Shown: one piece after another, positions 1-9,895 of the stretch
How the letters are laid out: each line of letters starts with the position of its first letter
Numbering within the stretch: position 1 is the stretch's first letter
Notes under the pieces: generated by a model
The model's input: only the letters and a program-made list of their open reading frames with translations
What the model was told of the DNA's origin: nothing
Databases searched by the model: none
Assembly (NCBI GenBank): GCA_963749415.1
Contig: CAVVMG010000001.1
Location: forward strand, 310,001-374,000
Reading direction: 5' to 3'
DNA length: 64,000 bases
Source of the DNA: JALYNX01 sp963749415
GTDB taxonomy: Bacteria > Actinomycetota > Acidimicrobiia > Spongiisociales > ZC4RG35
Made by a program: the position numbers and the translations under genes

Positions 1-1904
1 ACATCCCCGTCGTAGGCGTCAATCACGGCCTTGACCGAGTTGCGCATGTAGTTGACCCCCGGGTCCAGCGACGTGGAAACGGGAAGTCGGCCAACCGAGC
101 CCGGGGTTAGGGGTTGCGAGTACGGGTAATGGGTCGAGGCCGTGTAAAGGTCGAGCACCCAGAGGATCCGGCCGTCCATGATCACCGGGTAGGGGTCGGT
201 GTCGACGTGGAGGAACGGGGCGAGGTTGGCCACGATCTGGCGGATGTTTCGCTCCACCAGCACCTTGCTCTCCGGCTTGATCTCACCGGAGATCAACAGG
301 TTGAGGTCGCGGTAGCGGAATGCGAATGCGATCCGCTCCCAGATGCTGCTCAGCCTCACTCCCGCGGTCCCATCGTATGAGTTGAAGGCCGTGCCCTCCC
401 CCTCCGAGGGATAGTCGATCTCCTGAGGCTCGTCACCCGTGACCACGATCACCGGGCGCCCCGGCTCGTAGGTCTCGCCGAAATAGACCCGGGGCTGTTC
501 CAGCTCGAGCTGATCCACGGATGCCACAGGAGGGACGTCCTGGAGCAGGAATTGGGGCTGCCCGTCCTCCTGCACCACGGCTGCGGCATTGGCGACCGCC
601 CCCACGCCGTGGGTGTAGATCAGGCGCTGGTTCTCCCAGTCATCGCGGGGCAGCTCGAGCTCCTCGAGCTCACGAACCGCGAGCATCACCTGGCGAGGCG
701 TTCCCTCGTCGAGATAGCGGTCGGTATCGACGACTCCGAGGTTGTAATAGGGACGGAGCTCCTGGAAGTTCTGATAGGTGCTGGGGAGGACCGAGGGCGC
801 CCAGATCCTGAGGTTCTCCATCGTCAGCTGGTTGGCCTCGATGTCCTCCGTCGTCAGATCGTCGGCCGCGGCAAAGGGGCGGACATCGACTTGATCGAAA
901 CCCCACGCGGCGCGGGTGAACTGCAGGTTGTTCTCCAGGTAGGGGGCCTCCTTGTCCTGGGGGTCAGGCGCTACCTGGAATCGCTGCACGATAAGGGGAT
1001 AGATCACGGCTGCGGCCAGGGCGACGACGACCCACGACCCGACCGCCACCCCGGCGAGGATCCAGCCCTGGCGGAAGATGTTGACGATGAACAGGACCGC
1101 GGCGACCAAAGCCACCAGGATCAGCAGCCGGTACGCCGGTAGCCGGGCCGTGATGTCGGTGAAGCCCGGGCCGAAAAAGTTGTTCCGGTCCGAGAGCAAG
1201 AGCTCGTACATGTCCAGCCGATAGACCGCAGCACGCACCAGGGCGATCAGAGCCAAGAGCACCGAGACGTGGATCTTGGGGCCCCGGGCCACCGCGAACC
1301 GCCGCCCGTTGAAGCGGATGCCGCCGTTGAAGTAGTGGGAGACGACCACCACGATGATGGTCAGGACCAGAGCGTTGAAGACCCAGTCGGCGATGTCAGC
1401 CCACAACGGCAACCGGAACACGAAGAAGCCGATGTCCTGGCCGAAGAAGGGAGCTTCAACCCCGAATTCCTGGGCCTTGATGAACAGGAACACATCCTCC
1501 CGCCATGAGGCGACGGCCAGCCCGAGCAACAGGGCGAGGAACCCGGTGACCCAGAGTCGGACCTGGCGTGCCCTGGGCTCGATCCATTCCCGGAACCTCT
1601 CGATCAACTCCTCTTCCTCCGAGAGGTCGAATGGAGCCCAACGCGGGGAGAGGCGATCGGCGATCCGGAGGTTGACCCAGAGCAGGATGAACGACACTGC
1701 GATCCCGATCACCCCGAGAAGGATCGACATGCCCCATTTCCGTTGCCAGACCTCGGAGTAGCCGATGGAATCGAACCAGAGGTAGTCGGTCCACAGCGTG
1801 CCGAGGGCGGTCAGCGCCAGGTAGAGGACGGCACCGATGACCAGGACGATCGTGAGCGGGCGGCGCCGATCGGTCGGGTAGTCCGCGGGCGCCCGGGTGA
1901 ACAT
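1..1904 (-). CDS. UPF0182 family integral membrane protein (partial, C-terminus beyond window)
   Basis: Large membrane protein of the UPF0182 (COG1615) family; its function is not known. Reading starts at ATG 1904 (MFTRAPADYPTDRRR) and stays open for 634 codons to the window edge, so the C-terminal part is missing; family members are usually about 900-1000 residues. Seven strongly hydrophobic segments lie in the first ~320 residues, followed by a long soluble region with the family-like stretch FNSYDGTAGVRLSS near residue 506. No frame break is seen. The gene lies 54 bp downstream of the DivIVA-like gene on the same strand and may be co-transcribed with it. Confidence 0.88.
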   Translation of the reverse strand, partial: MFTRAPADYPTDRRRPLTIVLVIGAVLYLALTALGTLWTDYLWFDSIGYSEVWQRKWGMSILLGVIGIAVSFILLWVNLRIADRLSPRWAPFDLSEEEELIERFREWIEPRARQVRLWVTGFLALLLGLAVASWREDVFLFIKAQEFGVEAPFFGQDIGFFVFRLPLWADIADWVFNALVLTIIVVVVSHYFNGGIRFNGRRFAVARGPKIHVSVLLALIALVRAAVYRLDMYELLLSDRNNFFGPGFTDITARLPAYRLLILVALVAAVLFIVNIFRQGWILAGVAVGSWVVVALAAAVIYPLIVQRFQVAPDPQDKEAPYLENNLQFTRAAWGFDQVDVRPFAAADDLTTEDIEANQLTMENLRIWAPSVLPSTYQNFQELRPYYNLGVVDTDRYLDEGTPRQVMLAVRELEELELPRDDWENQRLIYTHGVGAVANAAAVVQEDGQPQFLLQDVPPVASVDQLELEQPRVYFGETYEPGRPVIVVTGDEPQEIDYPSEGEGTAFNSYDGTAGVRLSSIWERIAFAFRYRDLNLLISGEIKPESKVLVERNIRQIVANLAPFLHVDTDPYPVIMDGRILWVLDLYTASTHYPYSQPLTPGSVGRLPVSTSLDPGVNYMRNSVKAVIDAYDGD

Positions 1905-1958
1905 GGGAGCCGAGGGTAACTGCTGGCGAAACTTGGAGAAGCTGGCTTTGGCGGCGGT

Positions 1959-3764
1959 TCAGACTGCGACCAGGGTGCACCCGCACCCGGCGTGGATGGG
2001 CGGGAGATTCGCGGCCGGCTCGGACGAAGCCTCACTGCAAGCCGAACAGGGGGTGCCGGCGGAAACCCATTCCAATCGAGCGTCTGCACCCACCGATTCT
2101 GTGATCCCGCTGTGATACCCACGCAGAGCCAGCTCCCGGATCCTTCGCTCCGCCTCATCGGAGCGCCAACCCCTGAACACCCGGGAGGCTGCGGACTGCC
2201 TCTCCCGAAGACCGGTGCCGGCCTCGGTCAGCGCCCCATCGATCGCATTGGCCAACGCGGCGCCGAAATCGTCTGCCGCGTCCGAGTGCGGAGTGTCTGG
2301 CCGCTTCAGCCGCTCCCCCGTCATCTCCTCGGCCACTGCATGTCCCGCGGCATAGCTCTCGGCCCACAACCCGATCAGGTCGGCGCGCATGGTGTCTGCC
2401 AAGCTCTTCTCGTCCGGGCCCCAGCTCTCGTCGGTGCGCAGGCTGTCGAGGGCCACGTTCTGCGCCTCGGTCACGGCCTTCTTCACCCCGCGGAGGGCGC
2501 GATTGCTGATCGGCAGGAGCCGGACCTCCCTCTCCTCGATCCACCCCGTCGTCTCCGCGTCGGAGGACTCGCTGTCCGCCATTTCCTCGGCCACCGCGGG
2601 CAGCGGCGACGGCTCGGGGCTCACGCCGTCTCCTGGCTCCGAGCCGCGCAGGGATGCGAAGAGGGCCCCAACGTCGTCTGCCCGGGGCTGGGCCCAAGTC
2701 GGCACGTCATGACTGTCGGGGGCGGATTCCTCCTCCGGAGCAGTCTCCTCGGGGATGATCTCGACCTCCGGCTGGATAGTCGCCTCGTCGGGCTCACCTA
2801 GCTCGATCGGGGCCGGTTCGGGCGTTGGCTCGGGCTCGGAACGCTGTTTGATCCTGGCCACGTCGTCGGCGACCTCGTCGGCGAGGGGCTCCGGTCCTTC
2901 ACCCCCACCCGGCTGACCCCGCTGGATCACTCGCACCGTTTCTCCGGGCTCCCAGGTCAAAGGCGGGGATTCCGGCTCACGGCGGGTGCCGATCACCCGA
3001 ACGCTGCTTGTCGGCTCCGGTAGGTGCTCGATGCCCTCCCTCCGCTCTTCGAGCGTCGTCTCCAGCCGGGTCAGTGTGGCGCGGGCGTGCTCCAACTCCT
3101 CTAGGAGCTCCTCACGACGCTCCTCCAAAGCCCGGGTTCGCTCCTGGGCGGCCTCGGCGGCCCGATGGGCCTGTTCGATGATCTCGTCATGCCGTTTCGT
3201 GGCCTGAGAGGACATCTTCTCTGCATCCATGCTCGCTACACGGATGGCCTCTTCGGACTCGCGGCGCGCCGCCGAGGTGAGCCGATGCGCTTCGCGCTCG
3301 GCCTCTCCCATCACCGTGAGCACATCACGCTCCGCGTTTTGGCGCAGCTGTCGGAGCTCGGCCAGCGTCTGGTTGAGGAGCTCGGTGCCGGTGGCCCAGG
3401 CATCACCACGCAGGGCCTCTGCGTCGCTGCGCGCCTCCTTCACCGTCGTCTCGGCTTCGGCCATCGACTCCGCTCGCCACTGCGCGGCATCGAGGCTTGC
3501 CCTCTGCCTCATCGACTCGGCGGCTTCCCGGGCCGCCTGGAGCACCGAAGCCACTTCCCGCCCGACGTTGTCGAATTCGGAGGCCAGGTCGCGGTCGGCG
3601 TACTCCCCGAGCCGGGCATTGAGGCGTTCCCTTTGCTCCCGAAGCTTCTCTATTTCTGCTGCGAGGGCCTCGATTCGTTGGGTCACCTCGCCCGGATCGA
3701 ATCCTCTCAGGACCGTGCGGAACTGAGCGCGATAGATCTCCCCGGCAGCGACGTCAGGTTCCAT
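1959..3764 (-). CDS. DivIVA-like coiled-coil protein with MuF-like Cys/His C-terminal domain
   Basis: 601 residues. Residues ~5-35 (GEIYRAQFRTVLRGFDPGEV) resemble the DivIVA membrane-binding start; ~35-240 are a long charged coiled coil; ~245-420 are acidic and proline-rich, probably disordered. The last ~180 residues form a folded domain ending in CSAC...PPIHAGCGCTLV (Cys573, Cys576, His591, Cys594, Cys596). That tail resembles the zinc-like end of phage MuF/SPP1 gp7 minor head domains (PPxHxNCRC). DivIVA proteins mark curved membrane or poles in Actinobacteria; what the C-terminal domain does is unknown. The domain match is by eye only. ATG 3764 is the start used. Confidence 0.75.
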   Translation of the reverse strand: MEPDVAAGEIYRAQFRTVLRGFDPGEVTQRIEALAAEIEKLREQRERLNARLGEYADRDLASEFDNVGREVASVLQAAREAAESMRQRASLDAAQWRAESMAEAETTVKEARSDAEALRGDAWATGTELLNQTLAELRQLRQNAERDVLTVMGEAEREAHRLTSAARRESEEAIRVASMDAEKMSSQATKRHDEIIEQAHRAAEAAQERTRALEERREELLEELEHARATLTRLETTLEERREGIEHLPEPTSSVRVIGTRREPESPPLTWEPGETVRVIQRGQPGGGEGPEPLADEVADDVARIKQRSEPEPTPEPAPIELGEPDEATIQPEVEIIPEETAPEEESAPDSHDVPTWAQPRADDVGALFASLRGSEPGDGVSPEPSPLPAVAEEMADSESSDAETTGWIEEREVRLLPISNRALRGVKKAVTEAQNVALDSLRTDESWGPDEKSLADTMRADLIGLWAESYAAGHAVAEEMTGERLKRPDTPHSDAADDFGAALANAIDGALTEAGTGLRERQSAASRVFRGWRSDEAERRIRELALRGYHSGITESVGADARLEWVSAGTPCSACSEASSEPAANLPPIHAGCGCTLVAV

Positions 3765-3809
3765 CTCCCATAGAAGATAACGACCGACCGGGGTTTCGTT
3801 GTGGTTTCG

Positions 3810-4823
3810 CTAGACGGCGCCGAGGTTTTCCAGGAAGTCGAGGGCCTCGTTGAAGTCGGCGATGGGGATGATCTCGATCGTGTCCCGCTCGGCGGTCAGC
3901 GCCTGTTCGTAGTTGCCTTCGGGGACGAGGATGTACTCGGCGCCGGCTGCCTCCGCCCCCACCACCTTCTGCCGAATACCTCCGATGCTGCCCACCGTGC
4001 CGTCGTACGAGATGGTGCCGGTTCCCGCGATCACGTGCCCTCCGGTGAGCTCACCCGGGGTGAGGGTGTCGACGATGGCCAAGGCGTGCATCATCCCCGC
4101 CGAAGGACCGCCCACGCTTCCGGCCTCGATGGTGAGAGGGAAAGGTGGCTCGGTCAGCTCGCCAACCGTGATCCCGATCATCGCCCCTTCGGGATCGTCG
4201 GGTCGAGCTGCCAGCTCGACGTCGATCGTCTGCTCGGAGCCCTCCCTGGTTATTCCCATCACCACGACATCACCTGGCGCATGGCCGGCCAGGGCATCGG
4301 TGAGATCGGTGCCGCTAACGATCTCCACACCGTCGAGGCTGTTCACAGCGTCGCCGATCTGCAGCACCTCGGCGGATGGGGCGTCCTCCATGAGATCGGT
4401 GATCAGGACGTCGATGGGAACCATCTCGTATCCCAGGTGATCGAGTGCGACGGTTATCGCTCGCTGCGTCGAGTCGTCCATCTGAGCCAGGACGCGGCGC
4501 CGGTACGCGTCGTCTGACTCGTCGGGCCGGCGGAATGCCTCCTTGCGCACCAGGTCGATGGTGGGGTCCAGCCCTGCGATCAACGCCTCGAACACATTCA
4601 CGTCCTGGCTGACGACGGTCAGCATCAACAACTCACCGTTGGGGGGGAAGACCTCGACTTGTTCGGCGACGACTGCATCGGCGGCGTCCGACACCGGTCC
4701 CGAAGAGAAGGCCAGAAACGGAAGCTCGACATTCCAGGCGGCCAGGGCGAGGGCACCCGCGACAAGGAGGCCACCTATGAGGTATAGGGGCCAAGAAGAG
4801 CCGCGTTCTGTCTCGTCTTCCAT
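3810..4823 (-). CDS. YlbL-type PDZ/Lon-protease (S16) membrane protein
   Basis: 337 residues. One N-terminal membrane helix (~11-30) anchors a protein with a PDZ domain (~145-215) and a C-terminal Lon-type proteolytic domain. The Ser-Lys dyad is visible: Ser241 in GGPSAGMMHAL and Lys286 in GGIRQKVVGA. The family (Bacillus YlbL, actinobacterial homologues) comprises membrane-tethered ATP-independent Lon-like proteases, implicated in removing membrane or regulatory proteins. Start ATG 4823. The gene ends 45 bp upstream of the DivIVA-like start on the same strand, so the two are likely one transcript. BioY is read divergently. Confidence 0.9.
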   Translation of the reverse strand: MEDETERGSSWPLYLIGGLLVAGALALAAWNVELPFLAFSSGPVSDAADAVVAEQVEVFPPNGELLMLTVVSQDVNVFEALIAGLDPTIDLVRKEAFRRPDESDDAYRRRVLAQMDDSTQRAITVALDHLGYEMVPIDVLITDLMEDAPSAEVLQIGDAVNSLDGVEIVSGTDLTDALAGHAPGDVVVMGITREGSEQTIDVELAARPDDPEGAMIGITVGELTEPPFPLTIEAGSVGGPSAGMMHALAIVDTLTPGELTGGHVIAGTGTISYDGTVGSIGGIRQKVVGAEAAGAEYILVPEGNYEQALTAERDTIEIIPIADFNEALDFLENLGAV

Positions 4824-4905
4824 GATTTTGATCGTACCTGGGGGGTCGGGAATCAGGTCTTAGACGTAAAGTGCCAGCGACTTGGTTTCCAGGAGATAAA
4901 GATTC

Positions 4906-5502
4906 ATGGCAGCGACGGTCATCACGGAACGGGTCTTTCCCCGGACGACGGTCTCCTCGGTCCTCCTCGTGGTCTCGGCGGCGGCACTCACCGCCCTGGC
5001 CGCCCAATGGCGGATCGTCCTCCCGTTCACACCGGTCCCCATCACCGGTCAGACGTTTGCGGTCCTGCTCACCGGCGCGGCCCTCGGGATGACCCTCGGC
5101 GCCTCCGGCCAGCTGCTCTATGTCGGCCTCGGGGTTCTGGGGGCGCCGGTTTTCGCCGATGCCTCAGGGGGCTGGGACCTGGAGCGCGGGCTGGAAACCA
5201 TCACCGGAGCCACTTCGGGCTACCTCTTCGGTTTCATCGTCGCTGCCGGCTTGATCGGGTACATGGCCGAGCGCCGACAGGACCGCACTTTTCCCACGAT
5301 GTTCACCGCATTCCTGCTCGGGTCCGCAGTGATCTACACTTTCGGCGTCATCGGGCTGATGATCACCGTCGACATGACCCTGACCGAAGCGATCGTCGCC
5401 GGCGTGGTCCCTTTCCTGGTCGGAGACCTGATCAAGGCGGCCTTCGCCGGCGTCCTGCTCCCCGGCGCCTGGCGCCTGGTGGGCGAGTACCCCCGGCCCT
5501 GA
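4906..5502 (+). CDS. bioY: Biotin transporter BioY (ECF S component)
   Basis: 198 residues with about six hydrophobic helices and the BioY signatures PFTPVPITGQTFAVLLTGA and an internal GxxxLYVGLGVLGAPVF. BioY is the substrate-binding membrane unit for biotin; it works alone or with the shared EcfAT energy-coupling module. No EcfA or EcfT gene is adjacent, so it is either a solitary BioY or uses components encoded elsewhere. ATG 4906 is preceded by AGGAGA (about 4891), a good ribosome-binding site. No biotin regulator site could be identified by eye in the 82-bp upstream gap. Confidence 0.93.
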   Translation: MAATVITERVFPRTTVSSVLLVVSAAALTALAAQWRIVLPFTPVPITGQTFAVLLTGAALGMTLGASGQLLYVGLGVLGAPVFADASGGWDLERGLETITGATSGYLFGFIVAAGLIGYMAERRQDRTFPTMFTAFLLGSAVIYTFGVIGLMITVDMTLTEAIVAGVVPFLVGDLIKAAFAGVLLPGAWRLVGEYPRP

Positions 5503-5522
5503 TGCGGTCCCTGACCTGAAGG

Positions 5523-6347
5523 TCAGGCGGTCTCCAACTCCTCACCAAGGTAGGCCTTGACCACATTCGGGTCCGCCTGGACCTCGGCAGGGGTGCCGAT
5601 CGCGATCGGTTTCCCGAAATCGACCACGAGGACCCGGTCGGCGATGTCCATGACCAGGCCCATGTCGTGCTCCACCAGGAGAACGGCGATCCCCAGCTCG
5701 TCCTGGACGTCGAGGATGAACCGGGCCATGTCCTCGGTCTCCTCCAGGTTCATCCCGGCCACCGGCTCGTCGAGCATCAGGAGCTCTGGGTCCATCGCCA
5801 GGGCACGACCCAGCTCGACCCGCTTTTGGATCCCGTAGGGGAGCAGCCCGACCGGGTATTTCCGCCACTGCTCGATCTCGAGGAAGTCGATGATGCTCTC
5901 CACGACTTCGCGGTTTTCGATCTCCTCGCGCTTGGCCTTCCCCACCCACAGGCTCCCGGCGAGCCACGAGGTCCTCATGCGTATGTGGCGGCCGGTCAGC
6001 AGGTTCTCGATGACCGTCATGTGGGGGAACAGAGCGATGTTCTGGAAGGTGCGAGCTATGCCGAGAGCGGCCGTCTGGTTGGGCTTGAGCCCCATGAGGC
6101 TCTCCCCTTTCCAGCGGATGTCACCCTGGTCGGGGTCGTAGACCTGGTTGATCGAGTTGAAGAGTGAGGTCTTGCCGGCGCCGTTGGGACCGATGATGGC
6201 GAACAACTCGCCATCGTCGACGTGGAAGGAGACGCCGGCGATCGCCTTTACGCCTTTGAACGAGAGATGGATGTCGTCGACCTCCAACAGGTGCTCGTAG
6301 GCCTTCGAGTCGGTGGGATCGGCGCGCCGTTCCAGGAGCTTGCTCAC
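5523..6347 (-). CDS. livG: Branched-chain amino acid-type ABC transporter ATPase LivG
   Basis: 274 residues if read from GTG 6347, which overlaps the livF stop (GTGA). Walker A GPNGAGKTS, a degenerate signature LPYGIQKRVELGRAL and Walker B LLMLDEPVAGMN are present, as is the LivG-type TFQNIALFPHMTVIENLL Q-loop region. It powers the HAAT-family transporter encoded by the same operon, in the cytoplasm as a heterodimer with LivF. The gene is intact. It is the last gene of the fadD-livHM-binding protein-livF-livG operon. The cargo may not be an amino acid, given the acyl-CoA ligase at the operon head. Confidence 0.9.
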   Translation of the reverse strand: MSKLLERRADPTDSKAYEHLLEVDDIHLSFKGVKAIAGVSFHVDDGELFAIIGPNGAGKTSLFNSINQVYDPDQGDIRWKGESLMGLKPNQTAALGIARTFQNIALFPHMTVIENLLTGRHIRMRTSWLAGSLWVGKAKREEIENREVVESIIDFLEIEQWRKYPVGLLPYGIQKRVELGRALAMDPELLMLDEPVAGMNLEETEDMARFILDVQDELGIAVLLVEHDMGLVMDIADRVLVVDFGKPIAIGTPAEVQADPNVVKAYLGEELETA

Positions 6348-7136
6348 GAGAGCCAACGCTTTCTGCGTTTGTAGTGCTTCACATCGCGGAACGATTTCTG
6401 CTCGCCGGTGGCGTGGAGCCCGAGGTAGAACTCCTTCACGTCCTCGTCCTTGAGGAGCCGTGCGGGATCCCCGTCCATCACCATCTTCCCGGTCTCCATG
6501 ATGTAGCCATGGTCGGCGATGGAGAGCGCCATCCGGGCGTTCTGCTCGATGAGGAGCACCGAGGTTCCCTGTTTGTTGATCTCGACGATCGTGCGCCGCA
6601 CCTCCTGCACCAAACGCGGCGCCAGCCCGAGGGAGGGCTCGTCGAGGATCAGAAGCTTCGGGTCCTGCATGAGCGCCCGCCCGATGGCCAACATCTGCTG
6701 TTCTCCTCCAGACAGGTAGCCGGCCAGAGCGCTGCCCCTGTCCGCGAGCCTGGGGAACAGGCTCATCACCCGTTCCCGGGACTCCTCGACCCGGCTGCCC
6801 GTCGCGGTTGGCGTAGGCACCGGCTCGCAGGTTGTCCTCGACTGTCATCTCGGCGAAGACCCGCCGCCCCTCCATCACCTGGCTTATCCCCCGCCGCACT
6901 CGGGCCGCCGGGTCTTCGTCGGTGATGTCGTAGTCGTCGAAGTGGATCTCGCCCTTGGTGATGTCTCCCTCGTGGACTTCGAGGAGACCGGTTATCGCCC
7001 GCAGAGTCGTCGTCTTCCCGGCGCCGTTGGCTCCGAGCAGGGCGACGATCTTGCCATCGGGCACCTCGAGCGAGATCCCGCGCAGCACCAATACCACGTC
7101 GTTGTAGACGACCTCGAGGTTCTCTACCGCCAGCAA
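6344..7136 (-). CDS. livF: Branched-chain amino acid-type ABC transporter ATPase LivF (one frameshift)
   Basis: Walker A GANGAGKTT lies in the first frame from TTG 7136; the signature LSGGEQQMLAIGRAL and Walker B LLILDEPSLGLAP lie in a second frame ending at 6344. The two join if one base is removed from the CCC run at 6798-6800 (plus strand), restoring ...AYANRDG-SRVEESRERVMSLF. The inferred product is about 263 residues, normal for LivF, and the rest of the frame is well conserved, so a consensus sequencing indel is more likely than gene decay. Stop overlaps the livG start by 4 bp. A naive frame that joins LivF to LivG is an artefact of this indel. Confidence 0.82.
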
Positions 7137-7214
7137 TTCGACCGTCCCAGGGTCACTCCATGTCCCGGTGGATGGGGGTGGCCCGAATTTGGGCCAGCCC
7201 TTTCACCGCTTCGA

Positions 7215-8591
7215 TCAACTCAGGGCGAAGCAGGCCTCGGTGAACTCGAAGGCCTCGGCGATCGGCGACGTGTACATCGACTCGACAAGCGTGACGCCCG
7301 GTGGAAGTCCCACCAGCCAGACCAGCCGGATCGGGCCGTGAGATGAACTGAGCCCGCTGCACACGGTCGTTGGGCTCGCCGACATAGGTCTCATCGGGAG
7401 CCAACCCGTCGAAGGTGACCGACTCCAGCGCCTTGGCCGCCGCCAAGACCCCGGCCTGGGTCATGTCCCCGGCGTCGTATGCCGCCTGCAGGGCCTGATG
7501 CAGGATCGTGGCCTCGATCACCCCCTCGGCGTAGTAGTCGAGCGGATCTGCTCCGGCCGCAGTCACCAGATCGCGCACCGCCTGGTTGCCCGGAGTGTCC
7601 GTGGCCCAGGGGGCGTAATACTGCGAGACGAAGAAGTTCTGCGCCAGAGCGTCCTTGATCGGCTGAGTCCGGCGCCACCAGTGCCGGGTTCCAGGTCGGG
7701 ACTGGCACCGGACCACAGAGCGCCGGTGAAGCCGGCGGCGAGGGCCTGCCCGTAGATGGAGCCGAACGGGGTCGGTGATGTGGTGATCCACACCAGATTG
7801 CGCTCCAGAGCCGGCGATCCCTCCTGCGACCTCGGCCAGAGTGGCGTCGTCCTGCGCATTGATCAGCCCAGTCCCGTCGTACACGACCTCGAGCCCGAGC
7901 GCCTCGGCTGCCAGCCGGGCCCCTGCATTGGAGTCCTCGCCGTAGTCACCAGGGCTGGAGGCGATGGCGATGGTCGTCGCATCGGGCATCTGCAGCTTGA
8001 GGTACTCGATCATGTTCATCGACTCGATGCAATAGGGCACCCCGTGAGGCACCAGATTGCTGTTGATAGCCGGGTCCGACCAGCCCGAGTACCAGGTGAG
8101 CGGGATCGCCAGGATCCCATCCGCCTGCAGGCTTCCGTTGATCGCCACCGTCTGCGGTGACCCGGTGGAGTGACCGAAGGCCACCACCTGGGACTTGAGC
8201 TCCTCGTAGAGCTGGACATGGGTATCCACGTCGTAGCCGGTGTCCCGGGTCTCGACCTGCACCTGGAGGCCACCGATACCGCCGTTGGCGTTGACATCGG
8301 CCCAATACATCTCCTGGCCGGCGACGATCACCTGCACCAGAGGGGCAAACGGCCCACTGAGGTCGGACAGGAGACCGACCGTGATGGTCCCGGCCTCGAG
8401 GTCGACCCCGACATCCGTTTGGACATCACCCGCTGCCGCGGCCGAAGTCGTCGACTCGGCCGGAGCCGCGTCGTGGTGCTCTCCCCGGCGGCGGCGGTGG
8501 TGGTGGTGTCCTCACCTCCGCCATCGCCACAGGCGGCGAGCACGAGGCCCAACGCCAGGAGGATCACAGCCCATTTTGAGTTCTTCCTCAT
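7215..8591 (-). pseudogene. ABC transporter substrate-binding lipoprotein (LivK/HAAT type), frame broken several times
   Basis: ATG 8591, after an AGGAAAGGA ribosome site, begins a lipoprotein signal (MRKNSKWAVILLALGLVLAAC) followed by a Thr-rich linker. The mature part matches periplasmic type-1 binding proteins (VGLLSDLSGPFAP; a later stretch reading NLVWITTSPTPFGSIYGQ). Four frame changes are needed: near 8473 (one base missing), ~7840, ~7685 and ~7310, ending at TGA 7215 after ...FTEACFALS. The net length is an exact multiple of three (about 458 residues). It may be an intact gene with consensus errors or a true pseudogene. It would deliver substrate to LivHM/LivGF of the same operon. Confidence 0.75.
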
Positions 8592-8641
8592 TCCTTTCCT
8601 TTCTCCTTGTCGAGACGGCGGCGAGCCGCCGTGGCAACCGC

Positions 8642-9882
8642 TCAATAGGTGAACGGCCAACCCTTCCAGTAGTTGCGTATCCGAAGCCAGATCCCATAAA
8701 GGCCGAGGGGCTCGAAGATGAGGAACCCAATGATCAGGAGCCCGTAGAGAACGAGGTTGAGTTGGGCCACCGACAAGCCAGGGCCCACGCCGGCGAGGGT
8801 GTTGATCAGCCCGAAGTCGGTCGGTGGACGTGGCCATGAACACATCGGCAATCGAAGAGAGGAGCCCCTCCCCGGATACGGCCAGATCTTCGAGCCAAAG
8901 GGTGAAGTTCTGCACCATCCGGGGAAGCAGCACCACGAAGCCGGTGCCGAGCAGGGCCCCGGTAACCGTGCCCGCGCCGCCGATGAGGACAATGGCAATG
9001 AACTCGACAGACAAGAAGAGGTCCCATCGCTCCGGAACCACCCGGGTGACGAAAGAGGCGAGCAAGGCGCCTGCGATCCCCGCGTAGAACGAAGAGATGC
9101 CAAACGCCAGCAGCTTGTACCCGAACTCGTCTACGCCCATGATCTCGGCGGCGATGTCCCGATCGCGGATCGACATGAAGGCTCGACCCACCCGGGTTCG
9201 CTGGAGGTTCTTGGCCAACACGGCGAAGATGGCGGCGACAACGGCCAGGAACAGAAATTGTTTGGCGAGGGCGGAGACCTCGACCCCGAACCAGGTGCTC
9301 GGCATCGTGAGATCGATGAGTGGCGGATCCTCCTTCCAGAATCGGAACTGGAGCGGGGGGAAATCACGACCCACCTGGGCGCCGCCGGTGAGCGACGCCC
9401 AGTTGCGCCACACGTATTCCCCGATGAAGACCAGGCCCAGGGTGACGATCGCCAGGTAGAGCCCACGCACTCTGACCGCGGTGGGCCCGATCGCCACCCC
9501 GATCAGGGCGGCCACGATCCCGGCGGCTGGAAGCCAGATCCAGATCGGAAGCCCGAGCCCGAGCAGCGGGCCGTCCTCCGGGCCCTCCGAGCCATACCGA
9601 GGTGTAGGCCCCAATCGCCATGAAGAAGGCGTGGCCAAGGGAGACCTGACCGGCGAGACCGGTGAGGATGTTGAGACCGAGGGCGCCGATTGCGTAGATC
9701 GCAGCCGTGCCCAGGAGCCGCAGCCAGTCGTCCTGACCGAGGAACTTCAAACCGGGGATCACTTGGAACGGGATGGTGAGCAGCGTCAGGGCGAACAGTC
9801 CGACCATGACCCGTTTGGTGGTGGTGTTGAGCAGCGCCTGGTCGGCCTCGTAGGAGGTGTAGAGGAGTGGTCTCCCTCTCAT
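8642..9882 (-). CDS. livM: Branched-chain amino acid-type ABC transporter permease LivM (two frameshifts)
   Basis: Starts at ATG 9882, 13 bp after the livH stop. The LivM family landmarks are present in order: LGLNILTGLAGQVSLGHA, then VRVRGLYLAIVTLGLVFIGEY, then RTRVGRAFMSIRDRDIAAE, then IVLIGGAGTVTGALLG. Reading must change frame near 9590 and near 8822; the last frame ends YWKGWPFTY at 8642. The product would be about 413 residues with ~9-10 membrane helices. It forms the channel with LivH. The reading frame is otherwise clean, so sequencing indels are suspected. Confidence 0.8.
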
Positions 9883-9895
9883 ACGGCGCCCCCGC

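Noticed and set aside
5523..7136. Apparent 537-residue LivF-LivG fusion
   Set aside because: The middle is Arg/Gly-rich nonsense; the LivF C-terminal half is in another frame, and a GTGA overlap separates two genes.
6344..7136. Programmed ribosomal frameshifting in livF
   Set aside because: No slippery heptamer with downstream structure; similar indels in many unrelated genes make sequencing error the simpler reading.
8328..9638. Apparent LivM-lipoprotein fusion of 436 residues
   Set aside because: Results from frame breaks in livM; the lipoprotein signal and its own ribosome site at 8591 mark a separate gene.
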